Below are positions 1 to 12,939 of a stretch of DNA of 64,000 nucleotides, piece after piece. The translations under genes were made by a program, and so were the position numbers. Each line of letters begins with the position of its first letter. Position 1 is the first letter of the stretch. The DNA lies in NCBI RefSeq assembly GCF_020509005.1, contig NC_063017.1, positions 2,418,001 through 2,482,000 of the forward strand, read 5' to 3'. Below the pieces are notes generated by a model. The model saw only the letters and a program-made list of their open reading frames with translations. It ran no database searches and was not told the origin of the DNA. This stretch comes from Fulvia fulva (Eukaryota; Ascomycota; Dothideomycetes; Mycosphaerellales; Mycosphaerellaceae).

Positions 1-320
1 GATCCTCCTCCACCAGTGGTTGTGTACTGAACGGTGACAATACCTCCCACCTCTTTGCCGAAAGCGTAGACGTACGCACTCGCATTGCCTTGCAGGGTTA
101 TGGTCGCTGGGTAGCTCGAGATTACGGAGGCATTGCTCAAGGAGAGAATGCTGACCGGCACGACTGTCCTAGAGTGCGGGGCATAATTGTTCTCATCCCA
201 TGGGCCAGGGAAGGCTGCTTCTTCAGGTCCATTGCATACTGTGTCTCGCCAACACGACGACTGCGCTGTCGCTGTCGATAGCCAGCCCGTGAGCAGCACA
301 GCAGAGATGTGCTTGATCAT
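1..320 (-). CDS. Probable secreted alpha-L-rhamnosidase (GH78), 5' part only
   Basis: The minus-strand frame opens with ATG at 318-320 and stays open to the window edge (about 106 codons), so only the N-terminus is visible. It starts with a signal peptide (MIKHISAVLLTGWLSTATA, cleavage before QSS). Then comes a mature N-terminus with CWRDTVCNGPEEAAFPGPWD followed by NNYAPHSRTV and, later, FGKEVGGIVTVQY. From memory of the family, this arrangement is typical of fungal GH78 alpha-L-rhamnosidases, which remove terminal rhamnose from rhamnogalacturonan or flavonoid glycosides outside the cell. The catalytic (alpha/alpha)6 barrel lies beyond the edge, so activity cannot be judged. The family call rests on the N-terminal pattern only. 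The signal peptide is clear. Confidence 0.6.
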   Translation of the reverse strand, partial: MIKHISAVLLTGWLSTATAQSSCWRDTVCNGPEEAAFPGPWDENNYAPHSRTVVPVSILSLSNASVISSYPATITLQGNASAYVYAFGKEVGGIVTVQYTTTGGGG

Positions 321-1100
321 CTTGAGACACAAGAAACATGAGAATCCACTTACCACGAGCTCTTGGCAGGCGTGTGTTGTGTCAGGAACCTACTGTTGCT
401 GCTCTCGCGAGGTGATGCCCCGAGCTCGATTTCTCCGCGTGTTGCAGGAACCATCTCGCCCTGGTCCCTGGGCCGTCGATCTTCGTGCATCGGGATTGTA
501 AGACTATATTCTAAGCGGGGAAGCCTGCACAGAGGAGAATGGCGTGCCTCGAGAGCAATGGGATTCGTGAGGAGCGCAGAGAAGATGGTCGCGTTCGTGG
601 GTGGTTGCAGGACTGCTTTTGTTTGCCGAGCGAGGACGAGTTCGAAAACACACGCCTGAGCGACGGACCGCTTGCCCAGTAGCACCCAGGTGCAGGAGGA
701 CAACATCAAGTGACAACGACCCAAAGACAGCATGAGAGGAGGAAGTGGCAATACCATGATTGATTGCGCATCTCAAGGCAGCCTGCGCTCATTCAGGCGA
801 CCTCACCTCTCACGCTGTCACACAACAATAGAAACTACTGTAACGGACGAAGATGTCATCACAGGTCGTTCGTTTCTCATTACAGTCAAAAGCTATAAGC
901 CCCTATTGAGCGTCTCATCGCTCGAGCCGTCGCCGCCGTCTCTTTCTGCCGTATCGCAAGTGAAAGAAGCAAAAGAAGCAATGCCGGGTATCTTCTGCGC
1001 CAGTCGCCGTGACCAGCACTCCCTACGCCTGAGCAGCCATGCTCGATCAGCAAGTAAGTAAGAAAGTGAGGAAGCAAGCAAGATTCGCCACCCCAAGCGC
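321..1100. other. Intergenic, no gene seen
   Basis: This stretch lies between the start of the GH78-like gene and the stop of the next minus-strand gene, so it holds the GH78 promoter and the neighbour's 3' region. Short open frames exist on both strands, but none has recognisable protein character. No repeat was seen. Confidence 0.5.
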
Positions 1101-1869
1101 CTACTCGTCGCCAGCACCCTCCATCTTGGTGTCGGTGTCGGCCTCGACCTCAGCAGCCGGGGTCTTCTCCTTCTCCTCGGTCTCGACGTCCTTGTCGGCG
1201 CCATCCTTGACCTCGGCATCCTTCTTCTCGCCCTCACCGTCGGTCTTGCTGTCCACAGCTGGCTCCTCGGCGGCCTCCTCAGCCTTCACCTTCTTGGCCG
1301 GGACCTTCTTGCGTGGGGTGGCCTTTGGCTTCTTGGTAGGTGAGTCACCGCCATCGGCAGCGTCGGCGTCGGCCTTCTTCTTGCGAGGAGTCGACTTGGG
1401 CTTCTTTGCGCTCGATGGGGCCTCTTCTCCGGCCTCACCCTCAGCAGCATCCTCGCCGTCGGACTCCTTCTTGGCGCGCTTCTTGGGTGTGGTAGTGGCC
1501 TTTGGGGCGGCGGCTGGAAGTGGTGTTAGTATGGTCAGTATGATGAGGAGTTAGCTGTGACTCACGCTTGGCGGCAGCGGCGGCCTCGTAGGCCTCGGGG
1601 TTCATGCCCTTGAGGAGCTTCTTGAGCTCGCCCCACTGGTTCTGTTTGGAGGTCAGCATTTGAGAGTGAGGTGAGGCGCTCAGGAGACATACTTGTGCGG
1701 TCTTCTTGGTGTTGAAGCCGCCGAGCTTGGTCAGTTTGTCGTAGTCGACATCCGGAAGACCGCCCTTGGCGGAGAGGACGCCAGCGATGAGAAGCTTTTG
1801 CATCTTCTCGCTCAGTTGAGGAGTCTCGTCGGAGGTGGTTGTCTTGGTGGCGGAGGCGTCGGAAGACAT
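1101..1869 (-). CDS. Small nuclear protein with basic/acidic low-complexity tail, unknown function
   Basis: Three exons join in frame: 1869-1693, 1641-1566 and 1513-1101, giving 221 aa. The introns (1642-1692 and 1514-1565) are 51 and 52 nt, with GTATGT and GTGAGT donors and CAG acceptors; the first has a CTGAC branch site. Residues about 18-85 form a compact predicted-helical domain (EKMQKLLIAG, YDKLTKLGGFNTKKTAQ, WGELKKLLKGMNPEAYEAA). This type recurs in uncharacterised fungal proteins. The rest alternates PKKRAKK and TPRKKK clusters (nuclear-localisation or AT-hook-like) with a Glu/Asp-rich C-terminus ending MEGAGDE. The composition suggests a chromatin-associated role, but no named domain is recognised. 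An upstream in-frame ATG could add residues; the MSSDAS start is preferred because the upstream part is low complexity. Splicing is well supported, function is not. Confidence 0.75.
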
Positions 1870-4679
1870 GGTGCTGGTAGTAAGAGGTGGTTGGATGGAC
1901 TGAAAAGGTGGTATCAGTATATACATGGAAGGATGGAGGATAGAAGGGGAGTGCGCCCTACCTTGGGTGAAGATTGTTGTTATTGGGGAAGGAAAGAGAT
2001 GGTTGGAGGTGGTTGTGGTGGTTGTCGGGAGAGCTTGTGGTGGTGTTTGTGGGAAGCAGAAGAAGAAGTCGAAGCGGGAGAAAGATCTGGTTAAGTACCC
2101 TCTTCGCGGCCTCCAGAACACACGCGACCTCACATCTCACAACGCCCGTCCATTGGCTCAGGAACAGGCAGCAGTGGGTCCCGGCATGTCTCAGAGCAAA
2201 TGAATGCAAGCTCACATTGTCGAGCAGATTCCCGTCTTATTGTTGGGCAGCCCATACAAACTTTTGGGATCCGATTGTCCCAAAGTGAAGCGCCGCGACA
2301 ATGGGTCCCACAATAGCACGAGCGCACCTGGTCATGCGGGCAATACGCGCTCTTGTGGCCAGATCGCCTGTAGCTGGTATGGGTGATCGTGCTCAGTGAA
2401 TGCAGATGCTCGGTAGTCCGTTCTGTCTGAGGCCATGGTCCCACCCCCTGGTCCGTATCATGGGTCAAGCGATGGCTTGATCGTGCAGAGCGGCCATGTC
2501 CATCTCAATAAGGAACACAGGCCCTATTCGTCTCCAGCAAAGAGGAACACCGTCCCCGGACTCTACTCCCCTCGCTGCTCCAAGCGGGGAGCTCAGCATC
2601 AACTACCGCCACCCGGACGATAGTGGCTCCCACACATTCCTCATTCTCCCAGCATCGGGTCCCATGGACCTGGACCATTACGAGTTGAGCGTCCTCCTCC
2701 TGAGCGACCATGTCCATCCCAAAGAGTAAAGCAGCAGACTCGTTTTCGAGACAATGACGAGCAGGCCGATGAAGCACGCCTTGATGTCCTTCCGCTCTCA
2801 CTCCCCCTTCGCAAGCGCTCGAGTGCGCTCCGATGGTGAGAGCTGCCTCCGGTCACCTCCATTTCCTCCTCCTCACCTCGCCTCACTTCCTTGACACAGC
2901 TTGCAGATGCGTCGATGAGGTAGTCGAACCCGGTGTTGAGCTTGAACTCGAGGTACGTGAGCCACAGGGATGGAGCTCGTCATGGGCGAAACAGGCTTGA
3001 GGCCGATGATGCTTGCAGGTGCGTCTGGTAATGCGGTGTGAAGGTGTCGACGGTGGTCTGCTCATTCTGTTGGGCTGGAACAGTGGTCGCATCTGTGGTA
3101 GCGTCGGTGCTGCGGGACACTGCAGAAAGCATGCTTTAGGTGTGGTGTGAGTCGGCTGTGGTACTATCCAGCACAAGCGAAGATCGATGCCATGGACGGG
3201 TCTCAGTGGCGGTGGTCCTCACGGCCTCGTCGTTCGTTCACGCCATGTTGAAGATGATGCTTGCCACTCTCTCACAGTCTCTTCTTCTTGTTGGGAGGCT
3301 TTTGGCGAAGAAGGTAGCTGTCCTTTGCCTGTTACTGATGCTGCACGTGGTTAGCAAACCATGGCAGAAGTGAGGCCACGGCAAGAATGCACTCAGAGGA
3401 CTGTGCAGTCACACAGCGTTTGAACTGTCGATCTAGCATATACTGGAGCCGATGCCTACTTTTAATGTTGGCGAGGACCGAGGGCTGTGCGTATAGTCAA
3501 TGTGTGCTTGACTGCCAAGCCCCGTGGTGTTAACGAATGATGGAGAAGCATGTGATGTTCAACACATCTCATCAGCTGAGTCAAGTGATAGTATCAGCTT
3601 TTGCGATGTGAGGCGTGTATCGCTCCTTCCTAGGATTATGGCAGTGGTGATCTACAATGCTCCATAGCAGTACGATCAGAGGTTCGAGGAGCACATTCAC
3701 GAGATTTTTAGTCTAGTTGATGGGTGACCATGGTTGCCGCCATACTGTGAGTGTCAAGAAGCTTGTTGACATGCCTGCCACTACTGGTAAATTCCGCACA
3801 CCTCTGAGCGTGGACTCTGGCAATGGCGTTTCAAGACAGCCACGGGCATGGATGTTCATGATGGGCCATGTTTGAGCCCAGACATAGAGGGTCATGGTCC
3901 AATAAAGCGTGGCGAGTTCGATGATGAGATTCACATGTAATGTAGCTCCAGAGACGAACCGTCAAAGTGTACTGGTCCCCCTCGGTCGTTGAGCAGAAGC
4001 GATAGACGGGTCCAGAGCCATCCAAAGACACCAGAAAAAGCCCCACGACCGGGCCTAGGTTGCCAAATTGCATACATCTGATGCCGTAGTCTTTCTCCGA
4101 TGAAGGTGGCACGCTGCCTTTGGAAAGTCACACTCCAGACATGTATCTTGTAGCGGGTCGAAGTGTTCCATCAGAGAATAACATCTGTCTGTCCAACTTT
4201 CGGCCCCTCCGGAGCCTGTGTCATGATTGCATCAGGTATTGCTGCCGCCGTGTTGTTGATGGTAAAGTCGAAAGTCGAGGTGAATGTTGTCGAGTGGTGG
4301 TGTGGAGCAGGGGAAGGACGCGATTGGTGCGGACGGAAGTCCGCTCCTCGAATCACGCTAGTCAGTCAAAGACCAACAAGCTTCACGACAGCGAGCGTGC
4401 TGGCAAGCCTCTCGACATCAGCCTCGACGAGCAAACATCAACTACCACGCGCCGCCACCGCCTTCCATTCACCGACATATCCTGCCACGAACTTCTCGAT
4501 CGCGACTATTGCTCACGCCGCATGACAGTCAGATCCTCGAACAAAGCCGGCTTCGGCCAGTGCTACCGACCAAGATAATCCTTTTCTCGACATTCCTTCA
4601 CGCGCATTCTTTCATGTCGCTTGACTCGAGCGCATCTTCAACACCCTCTCGCCTGTCTCCGTGCTAGCGATCCACCACG
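1870..4679. other. Long intergenic region (2.8 kb), mostly unexplained
   Basis: This is the divergent region between the small nuclear protein (minus) and THO2 (plus). It must contain both promoters. Apart from a possible degraded minus-strand coding stretch at 2641-3132, listed separately, the open frames here (for example at 3713-4131 and 4120-4578) have no recognisable motif. No tRNA or repeat was recognised. Confidence 0.4.
2641..3132 (-). pseudogene. Possible degraded or mis-modelled coding region, unrecognised
   Basis: From ATG at 3130-3132 one minus-strand frame runs 163 codons to a stop at 2641, with a single internal TGA at 2980-2982. The part before the TGA (MLSAVSRSTDATTDATT...) and just after it (SLWLTYLEFKLNTGFDYLID) look protein-like. 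The distal part looks like chance sequence, and a GTGAGG donor just after that segment suggests an intron that could not be resolved. No family is recognised. It may be a real gene with unresolved introns, a pseudogene, or chance. Confidence 0.2.
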
Positions 4680-7600
4680 ATGGCGCCCAGCACGAACAAG
4701 CGGAAGCGACCCGATCGGCAGGCATCCGAAGACGATGTCTCAGGCCGCCCTTCACCCTATCGACCGGAGAAGTCGCGCACATCACGGCGAACATCACAGG
4801 GCAAGCTGGCTACCGATGAGGCAGAGAGCGGCAGAGAGACAGAGTCTGCTGCTCCAGAAATTCGTAAGAGCACCGAACACCACGCGACATCCGAACCACC
4901 AGCTAATCCGCCGATCCGCGCAGCAACGTTAGTCCACTGTCACATTACAACATCGCCGTTTTGGCCGCCGCGAGATATCGAGTGAGGAAGCTGACAAGGA
5001 AAACCCATACAGGACAACTTCACGTGATGGTATAGAGACACCGGCACCAGCCTCACAGCGCGCTCCGGACGCTTCGTCTGAGATGAACGGGAACGGAGTA
5101 TCGGATGTGGTCATGAAGGACAGGACAACAGCCAAGCCGAGCTCGCCATACCGGTACCAGCACGTCACATGTGATCTTGTGGCTTCATGGGCAGAAGCTG
5201 GCAGCAAGAGCGTGGTCGAGCTGGCACGAGCCGCAGATGAGATGCAGCTCAGCGACATCATGCTGGAGCTGGTGAGATCGGCGTTGGAGGGCAGGCTGTC
5301 AGGTAAACACTCTGGACTGGCGATACGTGAGATCATTTCTGCCCGAAAGGACGACGGCCTGGACGTGGATTTCCTTGCCATCAACACTATCTCCTTCTTG
5401 TACGATGCGAGCTACAAGGGCGCTGTCCTTCGAGAGCTTGTCGCAAGCACCGGATTAGACCAGCAAGTCATGCGGGAAGAGCTGGATATACCTCTGCTGC
5501 AGGAGTTAGGCCTCGTGAGGATCACATTTGACAAGATGCGGACTCGCAAGACGACCAATGCGCTCTACCGCCAGGCAAATTTCAACCTGCTACGAGAAGA
5601 GAGCGAAGGTTACGCTAAGCTTTTGACCGAGTTCTTCAGCACCGCGCAAGAGGCTAGTAATCGTCCCGACGACAACCCTTACATCGCCGAGGATGCTTTT
5701 CAACGCGTCCTGGCTCTTGTGGGAGCCTTTGATCTTGACGTCGGCAGAGTGCTGGACATTACGATGGACATCAGTGCCAGCCTGTTGGTCAAAGCTTACC
5801 CCTTCTTTGTCAAGTTTTATCGAGCCAGCTCGTGGTGGCCCCAAAACGAGATGCTGGACAACATCAAATTTGATGACCAGGGATTTGGCTCCTTGCCCGA
5901 ATGGGCATTTCCCCGATCTGGCCGCACTCAACGTAGTGACGATGACAAGGCCGAAGTGGCGAAACTCACTAACAGCCGAGACGTTCTCTTCTGGCAGCGC
6001 GTAAAATCCGTCGGTATGGATGCCTTCTTCGAACTTGGCGCCAGGAAAATCACGAACTACGATGAGGTTTTGCCTCTACTGGAATTCGAGGCTAAGCCGG
6101 AGGTGGATAGTAGAGGCAAAGAACCGGACCCTCATAAGCGGTTGCGTCTGAATCAGGACCGAAAGTTCATGCGAGACACTCGCATTCTACCACCGCCTGG
6201 CAACTACGACGCGGCACAACTACTGGGCTTCAAGCTGCGTTTCTACTCATCGTCGGCTCGGAGCCGCAAGGACGAGTTACCGGACAACCTCATCTTCCTG
6301 GCAGCGCTTCTCATCAAGATCGGTTTCATCTCCCTCCGTGACCTATACCCGCACCTGCATCCTTCCGATGAGGACATGCCCAAAGAAAAAGCTCGCCTGG
6401 AAAAGCTCAAAGCCGAGAAGGAGGCTAAGGAGAGACCTGGCGGCGGCATGAATGCTTTACTCATGGCAGGCGCTCTGGCCGACGAAGGGCCACCGCCTCG
6501 CCGGATGGACAAGGAGAGGAGTGGCGCCGCTACTCCTGCCCAGGACAAGAAGGCTGAATCGAAAGCGGATGAGGAACTTCCAGCTCCTAGGAACCAGAAG
6601 CTCGTCCTGCTGAAAGGTCTCCTTGCCATTGGTGCCCTGCCTGAGGCTTTGCATATTCTCGGGCGCTTTCCGTGGTTGGCAGAGTTCGACTATGATTTGC
6701 CACAGTACATACATCGCCTGGGACGCCATATGCTCAGCAAATTTGCGGAATTTTTGCAGCCACTGGGCGATCGGCCGGCAATCCAGAATCTTAGGAAGCA
6801 GCTCTTTGACACCACTGCCGGAGCTGATGGCACTCTAGTGTTCACGGATAGGCCAGCAAAAAGGGCTATACGACACATGTATTGCGACTTCGTCTCGAAA
6901 GACGATGGAAATGAGTACCGGCACTACTACCAGGACTGGAGCGACAACGTGCCCGTGTGCCAGACCATCGAGGATGTGTTCTTGCTGTGCGACACACTGC
7001 TGGGATACCTCGGCGCCAATGTTGGTCAGGATGTCATGCTATACGGCACTCTGCTTCGTCTTGCGCACCAGAGCTTGACGACTGACCGATCAGAAAACAA
7101 TCGTTCACGCTGGCTCAAGCTTATGAAGCGATTGCTAGTCCCAGCTTTGAGTTGTGGCAAGCACAACGTCCAGCTGTCCCATCAAGTGTTCGACTTGCTA
7201 TGCTTCTGGCCAACAGAAATAAGATACAACGTCTATGCCGAATGGTTCACCGGCGCCACGTCCCGGCGTCCAGAGGTGCGCACTGCATTTGCGAGAAACA
7301 AAGCAGAAGTAAGAGACGTCCTGCGTCGCGTCTCGAATGACACGTCTAAGAGACAGTCTCGAGCACTCGGAAAGGTCGCACTCGCTGCTCCGGGCATTGT
7401 CACCATGGAGGTCGTCTCGCAGATCCAGTCTTACAGCAACATGATTCCGAGTCTCGTGGAGTGCACCAAGTACTTCTCGCCGCTGGCCTATGATGTGCTT
7501 TCGTGGACTCTCATCAGCTCCATGAGTGGCGCAGGTCAAAGTCGCATTCAGGCCGACGGTATGCTTACGAGCTCATGGCTATCGGCACTTTCACAATTCG

Positions 7601-10600
7601 TTGCCGTGCTCTACTCTCGCCAGGCCCATCTCAATATTTCGCCCATGCTCCAGTATCTGGCATCCGAATTCCGTGTGGGCGACTCAAAAGATCTCGGCAT
7701 GTTCGAAGAGATCTTGAAGGAAATGGCCGGAATTAGACCTGACATGGACATCAACGATGCTCAGGTCCTGGCTATGGCTGGTGGCGAGACGCTGCAAATC
7801 CAGATACTCTCTCAGCTGTCTGATAGGAGGCACGAGAAGAAGGGATCAGCTCAGCGTCTCGTGAAGGCTCTGAAGGGTCCTGGTCTCATTGGACAGATTC
7901 TCGTCGCGATTGCACAAGAACAGCAGATGAACGCACACCACCAATCTTCAAGGTTCATGCCATTGAAAGTGCTGGGTTGGAACGTCGACAAAGTTCAAGC
8001 TTGCTTCCAGCAGTATCTTGAAGTGCTCAGGTACACCTTGACTGCGGAGGAGTTCGAGGCTGCTATCCCGGACGCTACATCTCTTGTCCGCGACTATGGC
8101 ATTGAGCCGGGGACTGCTCTCACCATTTGTCGAACAGCCCTTCATCACCGCATGAACGCGACTGATGCCATTATCAAGCAAGAATCGAGCAAGCAAGAGT
8201 CAGACGAGAAAAATGGTGACATTGCCATGAAGGACGCTGCCGCAGTCAAAGAAGAGATCGATAATGCGTCCGGAACTCCCGAGCCTGAAACGGGGTCAGT
8301 CAATACGACCGATGCCACTGCGACAACATCACAGCCTCGACCTTCACCGTGGCATCCAGTGCTGGAGCCAATCATCACCAACCTGACTGAGCATCTTCCA
8401 GATCTTGCAAGTCGCGTCAGCATACCTTTCTATGTCACATTCTGGACCTTGGCTCATCAAGACATCCTCATGCCCATGGAAAGCTATCAAAAGGAGGTTA
8501 AGCGACTCGATGCTGAGATCATCGCCATCGCGAGTGACCGCTCCGATGTCACTGCCATCGTCGCCAAGGAACGCGACAAAAGAAAGAGGTCGTTGATCGA
8601 CGTTCGAGAGAAACTGAAGCAAGAGCCTAAACAACACTTGGGCGCCTACATGTCTGTGCGAAACAGAATCAGTAAGAAGGAGAGGCATCACTGGTTCGCT
8701 AGGAGCGATCTCGCGAATGCTGCTCAACGGGCTGATCTCGAGGCGAAGCACTCAGCGCTGCTGCAAGAGTGTTTCCTGCCACGCGCCATGCTCTCGCCTT
8801 TCGACGCCTTCTTCTCCTTCCAGATGTTGAAGATCCTACACGACAACGGCACGACCGGATTCAGCCTCATGCACATGCTGACGCAACTGTTCAAGAAGCA
8901 GCAGCTGACGTCGATCATATTTCAGTGCACGGAGAAGGAGTCACAGAACTTTGGCCGATTTCTATGCGAACTGCTGAAGCTTCTCATGTCATGGCATGCG
9001 GACAAGGCTACTTACGAGCAGGAAGCTCTTGGGTCGACCAAGAAGCTACCTGGCTTTGTCAAGAAGTGGCACGAGCATGGCGAGCCCGAGGTTGTGATGG
9101 ATTGGGAGACCTACAGGCGATTCATCTACAACCACCATACCTGCCTTAGCCAGGCCTTGCTGTCTTGCTTTGAGTCGAAGGAGTACATGCACATCCGCAA
9201 CGGCATCATTGTACTCCGGTCAATCTGGCAGGTCTTCCCGTCGGTCAAGCACATGGGCAAGAACCTGATCGATCATCTTGAGCGCTTGAACAAAGAAGAC
9301 GACCGGAATGACATCAAGGTGTCGGCTGGTACCCTCTTTGGATTCATCAAGAACGGCCGCGAGAAGTCTTGGGTGTTGCCACAAGCCTTCAGGCTTAACG
9401 ATCCTGCAAAGGATGGCCCAAGAGCAGGGAGCCGTGCGACTTCTGCTCGCGCCGAAACGCCACAGCCCTCTGCGGGTACACCGAAGCTGAATGCAAGTGC
9501 GGCAGAGTTCAAGCCTAGCCCAGTAACGCTCGTGAACGGGACTGGCAGGAAGGAGTCAGCTGCTGGCGGACCAGAGGATGGCGAGATTGAGGACGAGAAG
9601 CCGGCAAAGTCAAAGGACGGCGATGTTGAGATGAAAGATGAAGCTACGTCTGTCGCAAAACTCACCCAAAAGCCAAGTCGTGGAGACGTCAAAGCACCCT
9701 CTGCCGCCAGAAACACACCAAGGGCCGAGTCGAAACCAGCCACTCCAGCGCCAGTAGACAGAAGGCCGCCTTTGTCATCGAGCAATTCGCAGCGACCAGA
9801 TTCATCACATCAAACCCCGACGGTTGCCTCGCGCATAGAGCCAGTTCCATCAAGACCTCTACCCGGCCAACAGTCATCTAGAAACTCTGGTCGGCATGGC
9901 GGACGTGATGATGGATATGGCAGGCTAGAACGCCCATCCGAAGCCAGACCCGGTTCACGAGATCAGTCGCCTGGTCACCGAAGCCGGGGTAGAACTCCGC
10001 CAGGTGCAGCTTCACGTAGCTACAGAGACGAGCGACCTTTCGATCGTCCTCTAGAGCGCGATGCTCGCCTCCCCAGAGACGATGCACGAACAATCTCTCG
10101 TCGAGAAACACCTCTCCAGAGCCGAGATCGGCCTCAGCCAGTCAGCCGTGCTTCAGACGGAGGTGTGCATCCCGATAGAATGAACCACATCTCCTCTGTC
10201 GTCACAGCAGATGGCCAACAAGGTTCCCGGCCGTCATCGCGAGGCACTACGACGTCAGAGCCTCCGCAGCAAGATGGACAAGTCATTGTCAACCCAGCTC
10301 GGCTAGCAATGATCAATGCCGACCCATCTGCGAACGCATCGAGCCCACGCAGAGGCAGAGAAGGCCTAGATACTCGCAGAGAGCGAGATGCTCGCCCGGA
10401 GGAGCGTGGTCCACTGCGCAATGATGGCAGAGTGCGCCCACCGTTGGACGCTCCTGGCCGACCAGAGCAACAGGTCGACATCGCGCCAACCGGACCAAAG
10501 CGTGGGAGGCTACGAGAGATGGGTCCGCCGCAATCCGAATCAAGCTATGGTCGTCTGAATGCGTCTCAGGACGCGCCATCAGGACCTAGGCAGTCTAATG

Positions 10601-11868
10601 GTCCGCCCGGTCGAGGTGGCCGTAACTTCACTGCTCCAATCAACACACGGAACAATGATCCGCCTGCGGCGTCTCCCACGATGAGTCGTCCACCAGACTC
10701 TCCTGCCGCGTTCCGTCCACCTGCTCGGCAATCTAGCGGTTCCGGTCAGCAGTTCGATCGTGGCTCTGCACATGGATCTGCGCCAGGCACGCCTGCAAGC
10801 GAGAATGGACCTGCGATGCACCCAAGCAGAGCTGCGGCATTCGGTCAAGTGCCCCCACCTATCAACACCAGCGTGGCACCTAATGGTCCTCGCAATGCCG
10901 CTGGCTCGCCTACTGCATCTGCACCATCAGGTCCTCGAGGCCCTGGACGCGCTGGACTGCCATCCGGCACGCCCACAGGACCATCGCCCGCGAGTGCTGC
11001 CCCTCCCAGTGGCCCTGCATCAGCGAATGAGCGACAGCGACGTACCGAGAGACAGCGCAATAGCATCAATGCTACTCTACAAGGCACCTCTAACGGTGCA
11101 GGACCCAATGGGCAAGGCGTGAATTTCAGAGGTGCTTCCTCGCGGCAGCCAAGCTTCACGGCGGCACCACCCAATGGACCTGGTTCGGGGCCTAGGTCTA
11201 ACGTACCTACCATCGCATCCTCCATGGAGCCTCCGTTGAATCGGCCACAATTCGATAGTCGGCAATCCTTCGATGGCCCAGGCAATCCTCAGCGCCAAGA
11301 GCTGTTCCAATCACGCCAGAGCGATACTCCAAGCAGACACCGTGAGGACGATCGTTCAGGTCGGCCACGGGATAGCCGCGATCCCAGTAGAGAGCCTCGA
11401 CGGGACAATGCCGGTCCGATGTCACAGCCGCCTCCACCTCCACCACCTGGTGGTCCGGAAGATGGCCGAGACCGTCGCGGACCTCGCGATGATCGTCGAC
11501 CACGAGATCAGGGCATACCTCGCGATGGACCTGCAAGAGACAGCCAGCAGAGACATCCTGAACGCCAACCACGTGGTCCAGGAGACATGCAAGGCTCGTT
11601 TGGAGGGCCACCTCGTCCAGATTGGGAACGTGGCAATGAGGCACGTGGACCTCGCAGAGATGGACCACCCGACGACGGACGCCGAGGAGGCAGGATGCCT
11701 GGCCCCAATCAAGACATGAGAGGTCCGCCACGTGGTCCTGGTGCTCCAGATGAGAGGAGGGAGCCCAGTGCCAGAGGTCCTCGAGATGACGGTGCCGCAC
11801 AAGACAGGAAGCGTCGCCATGAAGAGACTGGTGGATTCGATCCTAAGCGCAGACGCAGCGCCAAGTAG
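4680..11868 (+). CDS. THO2: THO complex subunit 2
   Basis: Exon 1 is 4680-4927 and exon 2 is 5013-11868. The 85-nt intron has a GTTAGT donor, a GCTGAC branch and a TACAG acceptor, and joins in phase 2 to give 2,367 aa. THO2 is the scaffold of the THO/TREX complex, which couples transcription elongation to mRNP packaging and nuclear export and limits R-loops. Recognition rests on the large helical body (residues about 120-1540). It includes the conserved THOC2 core around 8790-9390, with FFSFQMLKILHDNG, LTQLFKKQQLTSIIFQCTEK and NGIIVLRSIWQVFPSVKHMG. Residues from about 1545 to the end are disordered and rich in Arg, Gly, Pro and Asp, with a polyproline run near 2222 and a terminal KRR/PKRRR nuclear signal. 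The 7.1 kb reads without a lesion. Budding-yeast Tho2 is shorter; the long RGG/PR tail is a filamentous-fungus feature and may bind RNA. Confidence 0.93.
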
Positions 11869-12366
11869 TGTTTGGGTTTGCATGGTGAAGTTCAGTCATT
11901 GGAGAACAATCAGCGAGCGTATGAAGGGGCAAGCAAGGAGAGGTAGTGCCTCGACTTGAAGGAAGACGAAGAGCAGTATTCGACGTATTTTGTGGGAGAT
12001 GGAGATAGTTACGGGATCTTGTCTGACTACCAACGGTCGATCCGCAAGAGGACTGAATGAAAGCATACTTCGGTGTTGTGGAATTGATAGGATGAAAGAA
12101 GGATACCCAGCTGTTGTACCAGTGGAGCATAGCAAGGCGCTGGTTTTGATGTGAAGCAGAGCGAGGTGCTCAGCATTCGGCGGAGTTCGTCTTGTGTCAT
12201 TATGTAGGATAAAAGGCGTGTCTGCTTGAGCAAGGCATTGTGTTGACCCCATCCTGTCACTCTAGTATATATCCAGGGCCATCAGGGCCTCTTCGTCGTG
12301 CCCTCTTGCGCTCGTACACCTTGTTCTCTCGTCCTTTTCATACATACACCCCTCCCCTTTCTGGCC
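11869..12366. other. Convergent 3' region of THO2 and FUN14
   Basis: Two convergent genes end on either side, so this holds both 3' UTRs and terminators. No coding sequence, repeat or RNA gene was recognised. Confidence 0.5.
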
Positions 12367-12939
12367 CTACTGCGGCAGCTCCGCAAATGCACTCAATGCA
12401 AACATCATCCCAAAACTGATCTTAAACGCAACATTATCTTGCACCACACTCCTCAGATCAATCCCCTTCACATACTTCTGCATGCTCTTGTAAGGGACGA
12501 TGTGTATCCCATAACTCTCTGCCGTTTGCACGCCTGCCACTAGCAATCCAATAAGGAGCACCAGGGATTTGCTGAAGGTGGAGACGGCGAGGCCAGCTAC
12601 GAGCCCTGATCACCAAGTATCAATACCTTTTCTCGTTGGCCGTGGTGGTGCGATCATGTCGATATGCTTGTCCTTACCTATTATGCTCCCTGCCGAGAGC
12701 TGTCGTACAGCGCGTGCATTGAGATCCCCGGAGGACTTTACGATGGGAACGCTCGCGTCGGATTGATATTGGGAGAAAGACCAGTCTTTTGGCGATGCGC
12801 TGGAAGGGGAGGAGTCGAGGCGGAGGGCGTGTCGGTGCTGTTGGAGGAGGGGCGAGAAGGCTAGAGTCGTGCCGAATGCGAGACCTCCGGCGAGGATTGG
12901 GGTTCGAAGGCCGCAGGTGAAGAGGCGGGAGGCGAACAT
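12367..12939 (-). CDS. FUN14 family mitochondrial membrane protein
   Basis: Exons 12939-12678 and 12605-12367 join in phase 1 (donor GTAAGG, acceptor ATCAG) to give 166 aa. FUN14/FUNDC proteins sit in the mitochondrial outer membrane; the mammalian FUNDC1 is a mitophagy receptor. The N-terminus (MFASRLFTCGLRTPILAGG) is Arg/hydrophobic and presequence-like, followed by a Ser-rich linker. The C-terminal half matches the FUN14 layout: QLSAGSIIG, then LVAGLAVSTFSKSLVLLIG and LLVAGVQTAESYGI forming the glycine-rich membrane helices, and a final helix NVAFKISFGMMFALSAFAEL. The family assignment is from residue pattern, and the length is normal for fungal members. No LIR-type motif was identified with confidence. 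Confidence 0.85.

Noticed and set aside
1039..1554. Plus-strand 171-aa open frame rich in Ser/Ala/Val
   Set aside because: It is antisense to the spliced small nuclear protein gene, and its composition is the mirror of the Lys/Glu/Asp-rich coding strand.
4864..5012. Alternative THO2 first intron beginning at GTAAGA (4864)
   Set aside because: It joins to exon 2 in the wrong phase. The donor GTTAGT at 4928 gives the correct phase with the same acceptor.
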